A stretch of DNA of 64,000 nt from Catonia carolina. Lineage: Eukaryota; Arthropoda; Insecta; Hemiptera; Achilidae. Location of the stretch: assembly GCA_035578175.1 (NCBI GenBank), contig JAQMRL010000003.1:27600672-27664671 (forward strand), given 5' to 3'. The notes beneath the pieces were generated by a model. It was given only the letters and a program-made list of their open reading frames with translations, made no database searches and was not told the origin of the DNA. Within the stretch, counting starts at the first letter, position 1, and the number at the start of each line of letters is the position of its first letter. The position numbers and the translations under genes were made by a program. Shown here piece by piece: positions 53,056 to 64,000 of the stretch.

Positions 53056-54950
53056 TAGTGTGACTGATTGCCGTTAAAAGGGCACAATTTGTATTTTGCT
53101 CTTACTAAGTATAGTTCAGGTATACCTATTCTAAATTTCAGTTTGGTAATGCCGGCGATTCTACTGGCGATTAGTTGACAAAAAAAACTTCAGAGACGTC
53201 CTTATTAGAATAAACTTTAAAATACAATGAAAAAATCACAATGTGTTACGTTCGTATAGTAGTGTTTGCATGGTAGCCGACAAAATAATGTCTTAAATTT
53301 AAGCAAGCTTGTATGTGACAACGCAATGTATTTTTGTGCTTCCTTTTTATGACTTTTTTATTTTCATACTGTGAAAAGCAGTATTAATATACTGCTGTTT
53401 CATACAATAAACCATAATCATTCCGTACTCGGAAGAACCTTAACAAGTTTAAAAATGTTTTTGGTAGGCGTTTTAATTCTGGAAAGTATAACATTTCAGT
53501 AGACGTTACTGATTAATATTCGGCCGTATCGTTAACTGGGCGGTGACAATGGGCGGATTTATGTAAAAATTTAAGTCGACGTCACGCGCAGGAACAGTAG
53601 CGGACCAATCAGGAAGCTCGATACTGACAAATGACGAAATACTGATTGAGACTTTTTCATTGGTTGATAACGGATGACGTAGTGAACTATAATGAGCCCT
53701 CTGATTGGACAATATTAACCAATCTAAATGACGCCTAAGAAGACATCTGATTGGTTAGGTTTGGAGATATTTCATTGGTTGAGAATACTACACTCTGATT
53801 GGTCCTATATTATATCTGCCTTTTACGTCACACGCGCGTTGTCGTCATTGTAGGCCGCCTTACTGGCAAGACCTATATATTTATTTTTTTCTACTGTACA
53901 TCAGTTATATTATATTTTAAAAGTATATATTCGGGTATGTTAAAGACACAAATAGTGCGAAAGAACTAAAAATTCGTTAAGTAACGCTCCCTAATTAGCG
54001 TTTTTATTTCTTGTTGATTATTTCTCTGTTGATTTAGGAACTGATAGTTAACTCAAGACGTAAAATGAAAATATACACGTTCTGCGCCAATTGAGTAAAA
54101 CTCCAATCAGCATTTCATTCCTCCTTAAAAACCGTTAGAAAATTCATTGTGCATTTCTCTCTGTTCATTATAGCTATAGTCAAAATTCAAGCACAAAAAT
54201 TATAATAACCCTTAGAAATAAAACTGTGCGTATTGATGTACTACGCCTATGCTATTTAAGGAAGATGTTGGTTTGAACATTAAATTTAATAAACTATTAT
54301 CAGATTATATTTTTTGTACGATTAGTAAAATTAAATTTGTACGTTGTTTCATAACGACTTTGATAACATCCTTTCTTACAAATCTGATTTTTCGAGTTAC
54401 TTAAAAATAGGTAAATAATGAGATGTTAAATACTCGGCACGATTAAATTGATTTTTTAGATCATTAGGGTAGAAGTTAGTACAAACATTTACAAGTTATC
54501 TGAAATAAACTGAAAAGTTAATTGGGTTACTTTTTTTGGTTTGGAACCGTATGTTTCAGTAGAAAAGTCATTTGATGAGCAAAGCAGGCCTTCTAAAACA
54601 TTTTCAGTTCGCACCTTTTAATTGCGCCTTTCATATATTCACACTGCAAGGTCTAACTGTATAATAATCTACTGTCATATGAAGAAGGTCTTAAAGTGTT
54701 TATTTCACCAGTACTTCTTATGTTGTTATAATGTTTTAGTGGAAAATTGCTTCATTCGTGAAGAAAACAGAACAATTATTTTAGCCGTGGAAGTAGCAGT
54801 TAAAATTTAAAAAATATTTAACAGTTTAATGTTTCATATAGGCAATACTAATTTTCGCGTCATAAAATAAAATAATGAAAATAACTGCCAATAAACGCGG
54901 AGATATGTCAAAAATATTGCCTAGAAATTTTTCATATCGTTAACCGTTTT
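53056..54950 (+). repeat. Monomer copy 29 (subtype B)
   Basis: TATA box at 53874 (TATATAT). Has GAGATATTTC near 53764 like copy 27, but also TGA at 54092 like copies 24 and 25, so it looks like a recombinant within the subtype. Confidence 0.97.
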
Positions 54951-56843
54951 TAGTGTGACTGATTGCCGTTAAAAGGGCACAATTTGTATTTTGCTCTTAC
55001 TAAGTATAGTTCAGGTATACCTATTCTAAATTTCAGTTTGGTAATGCCGGCGATTCTACTGGCGATTAGTTGACAAAAAAAACTTCAGAGACGTCCTTAT
55101 TAGAATAAACTTTAAAATACAATGAAAAAATCACAATGTGTTACGTTCGTATAGTAGTGTTTGCATGGTAGCCGACAAAAATGTCTTAAATTTAAGCAAG
55201 CTTGTATGTGACAACGCAATGTATTTTTGTGCTTCCTTTTTATGACTTTTTTATTTTCATACTGTGAAAAGCAGTATTAATATACTGCTGTTTCATACAA
55301 TAAACCATAATCATTCCGTACTCGGAAGAACCTTAACAAGTTTAAAAATGTTTTTGGTAGGCGTTTTAATTCTGGAAAGTATAACATTTCAGTAGACGTT
55401 ACTGATTAATATTCGGCCGTATCGTTTACTGGGCGGTGACAATGGGCGGATTTATGTAAAAATTTAAGTCGACGTCACGCGCAGGAACAGTAGCGGACCA
55501 ATCAGGAAGCTCGATACTGACAAATGACGTAATACTGATTGAGACTTTTTCATTGGTTGATAACGGATGACGTAGTGAACTATAATGAGCCCTCTGATTG
55601 GACAATATTAACCAATCAAAATGACGCCTAAGAAGACATCTGATTGGTTAGGTTTGGAGATTTTTCATTGGTTGAGAATACTACACTCTGATTGGTCCTA
55701 TATTATATCTGCCTTTTACGTCACACGCGCGTTGTCGTCATTGTAGGCCGCCTTACTGGCAAGACCTATATAATTATTTTTTTCTACTGTACATCAGTTA
55801 TATTATATTTTAAAAGTATATATTCGGGTATGTTAAAGACACAAATAGTGCGAAAGAACTAAAAATTCGTTAAGTAACGCTCCCTAATTAGCGTTTTTAT
55901 TTCTTGTTGATTATTTCTCTGTTGATTTAGGAACTGATAGTTAACTCAAGACGTAAAATGAAAATATACACGTTCTGCGCCAATAGAGTAAAACTCCAAT
56001 CAGCATTTCATTCCTCCTTAAAAACCGTTAGAAAATTCATTGTGCATTTCTCTCTGTTCATTATAGCTATAGTCAAAATTCAAGCACAAAAATTATAATA
56101 ACCCTTAGAAATAAAACTGTGCGTATTGATGTACTACGCCTATGCTATTTAAGGAAGATGTTGCTTTGAACATTAAATTTAATAAACTATTATCAGATTA
56201 TATTTTTTGTACGATTAGTAAAATTAAATTTGTACGTTGTTTCATAACGACTTTGATAACATCCTTTCTTACAAATCTGATTTTTCGAGTTACTTAAAAA
56301 TAGGTAAATAATGAGATGTTAAATACTCGGCACGATTAAATTGATTTTTTAGATCATTAGGGTAGAAGTTAGTACAAACATTTACAAGTTATCTGAAATA
56401 AACTGAAAAGTTAATTGGGTTACTTTTTTTGGTTTGGAACCGTATGTTTCAGTAGAAAAGTCATTTGATGAGCAAAGCAGGCCTTCTAAAACATTTTCAG
56501 TTCGCACCTTTCAATTGCGCCTTTCATATATTCACACTGCAAGGTCTAACTGTATAATAATCTACTGTCATATGAAGTAGGTCTTAAAGTGTTTATTTCA
56601 CCAGTACTTCTTATGTTGTTATAATGTTTTAGTGGAAAATTGCTTCATTCGTGAAGAAAACAGAACAATTATTTTAGCCGTGGAAGTAGGAGTTAAAATT
56701 TAAAAAATATTTAACAGTTTAAAGTTTCATATAGGCAATACTAATTTTCGCGTCATAAAATAAAATAATGAAAATAACTGCCAATAAACGCGGAGATATG
56801 TCAAAAATATTGCCTAGAAATTTTTCATATCGTTAACCGTTTT
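54951..56843 (+). repeat. Monomer copy 30 (subtype A, 2-bp deletion)
   Basis: TATA box at 55767. Length 1,893: GACAAAAATG near 55174 lacks two bases, as in copy 31. Repeats the copy 26 marks but keeps an intact fifth CCAAT box. TTGCTTTG near 56161 recurs in copy 34. Confidence 0.97.
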
Positions 56844-58736
56844 TAGTGTGACTGATTGCCGTTAAAAGGGCACAATTTGTATTTTGCTCTTACTAAGTAT
56901 AGTTCAGGTATACCTATTCTAAATTTCAGTTTGGTAATGCCGGCGATTCTACTGGCGATTAGTTGACAAAAAAAACTTCAGAGACGTCCTTATTAGAATA
57001 AACTTTAAAATACAATGAAAAAATCACAATGTGTTACGTTCGTATAGTAGTGTTTGCATGGTAGCCGACAAAAATGTCTTAAATTTAAGCAAGCTTGTAT
57101 GTGACAACGCAATGTATTTTTGTGCTTCCTTTTTATGACTTTTTTATTTTCATACTGTGAAAAGCAGTATTAATATACTGCTGTTTCATACAATAAACCA
57201 TAATCATTCCGTACTCGGAAGAACCTTAACAAGTTTAAAAATGTTTTTGGTAGGCGTTTTAATTCTGGAAAGTATAACATTTCAGTAGACGTTACTGATT
57301 AATATTCGGCCGTATCGTTAACTGGGCGGTGACAATGGGCGGATTTATGTAAAAATGTAAGTCGACGTCACGCGCAGGAACAGTAGCGGACCAATCAGGA
57401 AGCTCGATACTGACAAATGACGTAATACTGATTGAGACTTTTTCATTGGTTGATAACGGATGACGTAGTGAACTATAATGAGCCCTCTGATTGGACAATA
57501 TTAACCAATCAAAATGACGCCTAAGAAGACATCTGAATGGTTAGGTTTGGAGATTTTTCATTGGTTGAGAATACTACACTCTGATTGGTCCTATATTATA
57601 TCTGCCTTTTACGTCACACGCGCGTTGTCGTCATTGTAGGCCGCCTTACTGGCAAGACCTATATAATTATTTTTTTCTACTGTACATCAGTTATATTATA
57701 TTTTAAAAGTATATATTCGGGTATGTTAAAGACACAAATAGTGCGAAAGAACTAAAAATTCGTTAAGTAACGCTCCCTAATTAGCGTTTTTATTTCTTGT
57801 TGATTATTTCTCTGATGATTTAGGAACTGATAGTTAACTCAAGACGTAAAATGAAAATATACACGTTCTGCGCCAATAGAGTAAAACTCCAATCAGCATT
57901 TCATTCCTCCTTAAAAACCGTTAGAAAATTCATTGTGCATTTCTCTCTGTTCATTATAGCTATAGTCAAAATTCAAGCACAAAAATTATAATAACCCTTA
58001 GAAATAAAACTGTGCGTATTGATGTACTACGCTTATGCTATTTAAGGAAGATGTTGGTTTGAACATTAAATTTAATAAACTATTATGAGATTATATTTTT
58101 TGTACGATTAGTAAAATTAAATTTGTACGTTGTTTCATAACGACTTTGATAACATCCTTTCTTACAAATCTGATTTTTCGAGTTACTTAAAAATAGGTAA
58201 ATAATGAGATGTTAAATACTCGGCACGATTAAATTGATTTTTTAGATCATTAGGGTAGAAGTTAGTACAAACATTTACAAGTTATCTGAAATAAACTGAA
58301 AAGTTAATTGGGTTACTTTTTTTGGTTTGGAACCGTATGTTTCAGTAGAAAAGTCATTTGATGAGCAAAGCAGGCCTTCTAAAACATTTTCAGTTCGCAC
58401 CTTTCAATTGCGCCTTTCATATATTCACACTGCAAGGTCTAACTGTATAATAATCTACTGTCATATGAAGAAGGTCTTAAAGTGTTTATTTCACCAGTAC
58501 TTCTTATGTTGTTATAATGTTTTAGTGGAAAATTGCTTCATTCGTGAAGAAAACAGAACAATTATTTTAGCCGTGGAAGTAGCAGTTAAAATTTAAAAAA
58601 TATTTAACAGTTTAATGTTTCATATAGGCAATACTAATTTTCGCGTCATAAAATAAAATAATGAAAATAACTGCCAATAAACGCGGAGATATGTCAAAAA
58701 TATTGCCTGGAAATTTTTCATATCGTTAACCGTTTT
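56844..58736 (+). repeat. Monomer copy 31 (subtype C, 2-bp deletion)
   Basis: TATA box at 57660. The 5' part carries the copy 30 deletion, and the rest carries the copy 28 marks (AATGG at 57536, ACGCTTATG, ATTATGAGAT). TCTGATGATT near 57811 is private. The 3' end has GCCTGGAA, shared with copy 32. Confidence 0.97.
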
Positions 58737-60632
58737 TAGTGTGACTGATTGCCGTTAAAAGGGCACAATTTGTATTTTGCTCTTACTAAGTATAGTTCAG
58801 GTATACCTATTCTAAATTTCAGTTTGGTAATGCCGGCGATTCTACTGGCGATTAGTTGACAAAAAAAACTTCAGAGACGTCCTTATTAGAATAAATTTTA
58901 AAATACAATGAAAAAATCACAATTTGTTACGTTCGTATAGTAGTGTTTGCATGGTAGCCGACAAAATAATGTCTTAAATTTAAGCAAGCTTGTATGTGAC
59001 AACGCAATGTATTTTTGTGCTTCCTTTTTATGACTTTTTTATTTTCATACTGTGAAAAGCAGTATTAATATACTGCTGTTTCATACAATAAACCATAATC
59101 ATTCCGTACTCGGAAGAACCTTAACAAGTTTAAAAATGTTTTTGGTAGGCGTTTTAATTCTGGAAAGTATAACATTTCAGTAGACGTTACTGATTAATAT
59201 TCGGCCGTATCGTTAACTGGGCGGTGACAATGGGCGGATTTATGTAAAAATTTAAGTCGACGTCACGCGCAGGAACAGTAGCGGACCAATCAGGAAGCTC
59301 GATACTGACAAATGACGTAATACTGATTGAGACTTTTTCATTGGTTGATAACAGATGACGTAGTGAACTATAATGAGCCCTCTGATTGGACAATATTAAC
59401 CAATCAAAATGACGCCTAAGAAGACATCTGATTGGTTAGGTTTGGAGATTTTTCATTGGTTGAGAATACTACACTCTGATTGGTCCTATATTATATCTGC
59501 CTTTTACGTCACACGCGCGTTGTCGTCATTGTAGGCCGCCTTACTGGCAAGACCTATATATTTATTTTTTTCTACTGTACATCAGTTATATTATATTTTA
59601 AAAGTATATATTCGGGTATGTTAAAGACACAAATAGTGCGAAAGAACTAAAAATTCGTTAAGTAACGCTCCCTAATTAGCGTTTTTATTTCTTGTTGATT
59701 ATTTCTCTGTTGATTTAGGAACTGATAGTTAACTCAAGACGTAAAATGAAAATATACACGTTCTGCGCCAATAGAGTAAAACTCCAATCAGCAATTCATT
59801 CCTCCTTAAAAACCGTTAGAAAATTCATTGTGCATTTCTCTCTGTTCATTATAGCTATAGTCAAAATTCAAGCACAAAAATTATAATAACCCTTAGAAAT
59901 AAAACTGTGCGTATTGATGTACTACGCCTATGCTATTTAAGGAAGATGTTGGTTTGAACATTAAATTTAATAAACTATTATCAGATTATATTTTTTGTAC
60001 GATTAGTAAAATTAAATTTGTACGTTGTTTCATAACGACTTTGATAACATCCTTTCTTACAAATCTGATTTTTCGAGTTACTTAAAAATAGGTAAATAAT
60101 GAGATGTTAAATACTCGGCACGATTAAATTGATTTTTTAGATCATTAGGGTAGAAGTTAGTACAAACATTTACAAGTTATCTGAAATAAACTGAAAAGTT
60201 AATTGGGTTACTTTTTTTGGTTTGGAACCGTATGTTTCAGTAGAAAAGTCATTTGATGAGCAAAGCAGGCCTTCTAAAACATTTTCAGTTCGCACCTTTC
60301 AATTGCGCCTTTCATATATTCACACTGCAAGGTCTAACTGTATAATAATCTACTGTCATATGAAGAAGGTCTTAAAGTGTTTATTTCACCAGTACTTCTT
60401 ATGTTGTTATAATGTTTTAGTGGAAAATTGCTTCATTCGTGAAGAAAACAGAACAATTATTTTAGCCGTGGAAGTAGCAGTTAAAAATTTAAAAAATATT
60501 TAACAGTTTAATGTTTCATATAGGCAATACTAATTTTCGCGTCATAAAATAAAATAATGAAAATAACTGCCAATAAACGCGGAGATATGTCAAAAATATT
60601 GCCTGGAAATTTTTCATATCGTTAACCGTTTT
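58737..60632 (+). repeat. Monomer copy 32 (1-bp insertion)
   Basis: TATA box at 59555 (TATATAT). Length 1,896: an extra A near 60485, which also extends the 3' frame. ATAAATTTTAAA near 58892 and AATTTGTTAC near 58921 are shared with copy 33. AACAGATGAC near 59350 is private. Confidence 0.97.
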
Positions 60633-62527
60633 TAGTGTGACTGATTGCCGTTAAAAGGGCACAATTTGTATTTTGCTCTTACTAAGTATAGTTCAGGTAT
60701 ACCTATTCTAAATTTCAGTTTGGTAATGCCGGCGATTCTACTGGCGATTAGTTGACAAAAAAAACTTCAGAGACGTCCTTATTAGAATAAATTTTAAAAT
60801 ACAATGAAAAAATCACAATTTGTTACGTTCGTATAGTAGTGTTTGCATGGTAGCCGACAAAATAATGTCTTAAATTTAAGCAAGCTTGTATGTGACAACG
60901 CAATGTATTTTTGTGCTTCCTTTTTATGACTTTTTTATTTTCATACTGTGAAAAGCAGTATTAATATACTGCTGTTTCATACAATAAACCATAATCATTC
61001 CGTACTCGGAAGAACCTTAACAAGTTTAAAAATGTTTTTGGTAGGCGTTTTAATTCTGGAAAGTATAACATTTCAGTAGACGTTACTGATTAATATTCGG
61101 CCGTATCGTTAACTGGGCGGTGACAATGGGCGGATTTATGTAAAAATGTAAGTCGACGTCACGCGCAGGAACAGTAGCGGACCAATCAGGAAGCTCGATA
61201 CTGACAAATGACGTAATACTGATTGAGACTTTTTCATTGGTTGATAACGGATGACGTAGTGAACTATAATGAGCCCTCTGATTGGACAATATTAACCAAT
61301 CAAAATGACGCCTAAGAAGACATCTGATTGGTTAGGTTTGGAGATTTTTCATTGGTTGAGAATACTACACTCTGATTGGTCCTATATTATATCTGCCTTT
61401 TACGTCACACGCGCGTTGTCGTCATTGTAGGCCGCCTTACTGGCAAGACCTATATAATTATTTTTTTCTACTGTACATCAGTTATATTATATTTTAAAAG
61501 TATATATTCGGGTATGTTAAAGACACAAATAGTGCGAAAGAACTAAAAATTCGTTAAGTAACACTCCCTAATTAGCGTTTTTATTTCTTGTTGATTATTT
61601 CTCTGTTGATTTAGGAACTGATAGTTAACTCAAGACGTAAAATGAAAATATACACGTTCTGCGCCAATAGAGTAAAACTCCAATCAGCATTTCATTCCTC
61701 CTTAAAAACCGTTAGAAAATTCATTGTGCATTTCTCTCTGTTCATTATAGCTATAGTCAAAATTCAAGCACAAAAATTATAATAACCCTTAGAAATAAAA
61801 CTGTGCGTATTGATGTACTACGCCTATGCTATTTAAGGAAGATGTTGGTTTGAACATTAAATTTAATAAACTATTATCAGATTATATTTTTTGTACGATT
61901 AGTAAAATTAAATTTGTACGTTGTTTCATAACGACTTTGATAACATCCTTTCTTACAAATCTGATTTTTCGAGTTACTTAAAAATAGGTAAATAATGAGA
62001 TGTTAAATACTCGGCACGATTAAATTGATTTTTTAGATCATTAGGGTAGAAGTTAGTACAAACATTTACAAGTTATCTGAAATAAACTGAAAAGTTAATT
62101 GGGTTACTTTTTTTGGTTTGGAACCGTATGTTTCAGTAGAAAAGTCATTTGATGAGCAAAGCAGGCCTTCTAAAACATTTTCAGTTCGCACCTTTAAATT
62201 GCGCCTTTCATATATTCACACTGCAAGGTCTAACTGTATAATAATCTACTGTCATATGAAGAAGGTCTTAAAGTGTTTATTTCACCAGTACTTCTTATGT
62301 TGTTATAATGTTTTAGTGGAAAATTGCTTCATTCGTGAAGAAAACAGAACAATTATTTTAGCCGTGGAAGTAGCAGTTAAAATTTAAAAAATATTTAACA
62401 GTTTAATGTTTCATATAGGCAATACTAATTTTCGCGTCATAAAATAAAAGAATGAAAATAACTGTCAATAAACGCGGAGATATGTCAAAAATATTGCCTA
62501 GAAATTTTTCATATCGTTAACCGTTTT
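60633..62527 (+). repeat. Monomer copy 33
   Basis: TATA box at 61451. Shares its 5' marks with copy 32. Private changes near the 3' end are CTTTAAATTG near 62193, AAAAGAATG near 62446 and AACTGTCAAT near 62459. Confidence 0.97.
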
Positions 62528-64000
62528 TAGTGTGACTGATTGCCGTTAAAAGGGCACAATTTGTATTTTGCTCTTACTAAGTATAGTTCAGGTATACCTA
62601 TTCTAAATTTCAGTTTGGTAATGCCGGCGATTCTACTGGCGATTAGTTGACAAAAAAAACTTCAGAGACGTCCTTATTAGAATAAACTTTAAAATACAAT
62701 GAAAAAATCACAATGTGTTACGTTCGTATAGTAGTGTTTGCATGGTAGCCGACAAAATAATGTCTTAAATTTAAGCAAGCTTGTATGTGACATCGCAATG
62801 TATTTTTGTGCTTCCTTTTTATGACTTTTTTATTTTCATACTGTGAAAAGCAGTATTAATATACTGCTGTTTCATACAATAAACCATAATCATTCCGTAC
62901 TCGGAAGAACCTTAACAAGTTTAAAAATGTTTTTGGTAGGCGTTTTAATTCTGGAAAGTATAACATTTCAGTAGACGTTACTGATTAATATTCGGCCGTA
63001 TCGTTAACTGGGCGGTGACAATGGGCGGATTTATGTAAAAATGTAAGTCGACGTCACGCGCAGGAACAGTAGCGGACCAATCAGGAAGCTCGATACTGAC
63101 AAATGACGTAATACTGATTGAGACTTTTTCATTGGTTGATAACGGATGACGTAGTGAACTATAATGAGCCCTCTGATTGGACAATATTAACCAATCAAAA
63201 TGACGCCTAAGAAGACATCTGATTGGTTAGGTTTGGAGATTTTTCATTGGTTGAGAATACTACACTCTGATTGGTCCTATATTATATCTGCCTTTTACGT
63301 CACACGCGCGTTGTCGTCATTGTAGGCCGCCTTACTGGCAAGACCTATATATTTATTTTTTTCTACTGTACATCAGTTATATTATATTTTAAAAGTATAT
63401 ATTCGGGTATGTTAAAGACACAAATAGTGCGAAAGAACTAAAAATTCGTTAAGTAACGCTCCCTAATTAGCGTTTTTATTTCTTGTTGATTATTTCTCTG
63501 TTGATTTAGGAACTGATAGTTAACTCAAGACGTAAAATGAAAATATACACGTTCTGCGCCAATAGAGTAAAACTCCAATCAGCAATTCATTCCTCCTTAA
63601 AAACCGTTAGAAAATTCATTGTGCATTTCTCTCTGTTCATTATAGCTATAGTCAAAATTCAAGCACAAAAATTATAATAACCCTTAGAAATAAAACTGTG
63701 CGTATTGATGTACTACGCCTATGCTATTTAAGGAAGATGTTGCTTTGAACATTAAATTTAATAAACTATTATCAGATTATATTTTTTGTACGATTAGTAA
63801 AATTAAATTTGTACGTTGTTTCATAACGACTTTGATAACATCCTTTCTTACAAATCTGATTTTTCGAGTTACTTAAAAATAGGTAAATAATGAGATGTTA
63901 AATACTCGGCACGATTAAATTGATTTTTTAGATCATTAGGGTAGAAGTTAGTACAAACATTTACAAGTTATCTGAAATAAACTGAAAAGTTAATTGGGTT
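62528..64000 (+). repeat. Monomer copy 34 (cut by the window end)
   Basis: TATA box at 63346 (TATATAT). The first 1,473 bases are present, ending inside predicted intron 2. ACATCGCAAT near 62791 matches copy 4, and TTGCTTTG near 63741 matches copy 30. Confidence 0.97.

Larger units (their letters stand above)
1..64000 (+). repeat. Tandem array of a ~1,895 bp promoter-bearing non-coding monomer
   Basis: Thirty-three complete head-to-tail copies plus one partial copy fill the window with no spacer and no unrelated insertion. Most copies are exactly 1,895 bp; exceptions are 1,888 (copy 2), 1,897 (copies 4 and 22), 1,894 (copies 9 and 17), 1,893 (copies 30 and 31) and 1,896 (copy 32). Differences between copies are mostly single substitutions. 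All copies are in the same orientation, and neither array end is present. I set the phase arbitrarily at the first window base. Each monomer holds a dense CCAAT/CRE promoter, a TATA box and an initiator, so this is either a repeated non-coding gene or a satellite that captured a promoter. No protein family is recognised. Confidence 0.98.

Noticed and set aside
1..64000. CRISPR array or bacterial repeat locus
   Set aside because: The unit is 1.9 kb without short direct repeats separated by unique spacers, and its signals (TATA with initiator, CCAAT, AATAAA, splice sites) are eukaryotic.
1..64000. Tandem LTR retroelement or virus genome
   Set aside because: No polymerase, integrase, capsid or other protein frame exists in any copy, and no terminal repeats, primer-binding site or target duplication can be seen.

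Overview
The whole window is one tandem, head-to-tail array of a single non-coding monomer of about 1,895 bp. There are 33 complete copies (positions 1-62527) and a 34th cut off by the window end (62528-64000). Both edges lie inside the array, so it is longer than 64 kb. Copies differ by scattered substitutions and a few 1-7 bp indels. I see no conserved protein gene, tRNA, rRNA, transposon or CRISPR array. Long open frames begin at TTG or are interrupted by polymorphic stops.

The monomer does not look like a plain satellite. Using copy 1 coordinates (add about 1,895 per copy), positions 483-792 hold two GC boxes, seven CCAAT boxes and six CRE-type TGACG motifs. A TATA box follows at 819-825, and an arthropod-style initiator (TCAGTT, 846-851) puts its A 29 bp downstream of the first T of the TATA box. 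Downstream are splice-site-like signals for two short introns (880-982 and 1356-1504). There are two possible polyadenylation regions: AATAAA at 1811-1840, and AATAAA at 351-356 of the next copy followed by a GU-rich stretch. Each monomer therefore reads as a complete RNA polymerase II transcription unit with its own promoter, repeated more than 33 times. The product is probably a spliced non-coding RNA or a very short peptide. A 46-residue frame is the first ATG of the modelled spliced RNA, but it is broken in four copies.

The organism is a eukaryote. The composition is AT-rich by eye, CpG is plentiful, and the core promoter fits an invertebrate, most likely an arthropod. A plant is not excluded, because CCAAT, TGACG and CTATATAA motifs also occur in plant promoters. 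I do not recognise the family.

Layout by copy type: copies 1-3 form one edge group. Copies 4-5 share private variants. Copies 6-8 are nearly identical. Copies 15-18 contain a duplicated dimer. Copies 24, 25, 27 and 29 form a subtype with a linked set of promoter changes, interleaved with copies 26/30 and 28/31. This mosaic fits unequal exchange and gene conversion. All functional statements are inferred from sequence pattern alone.
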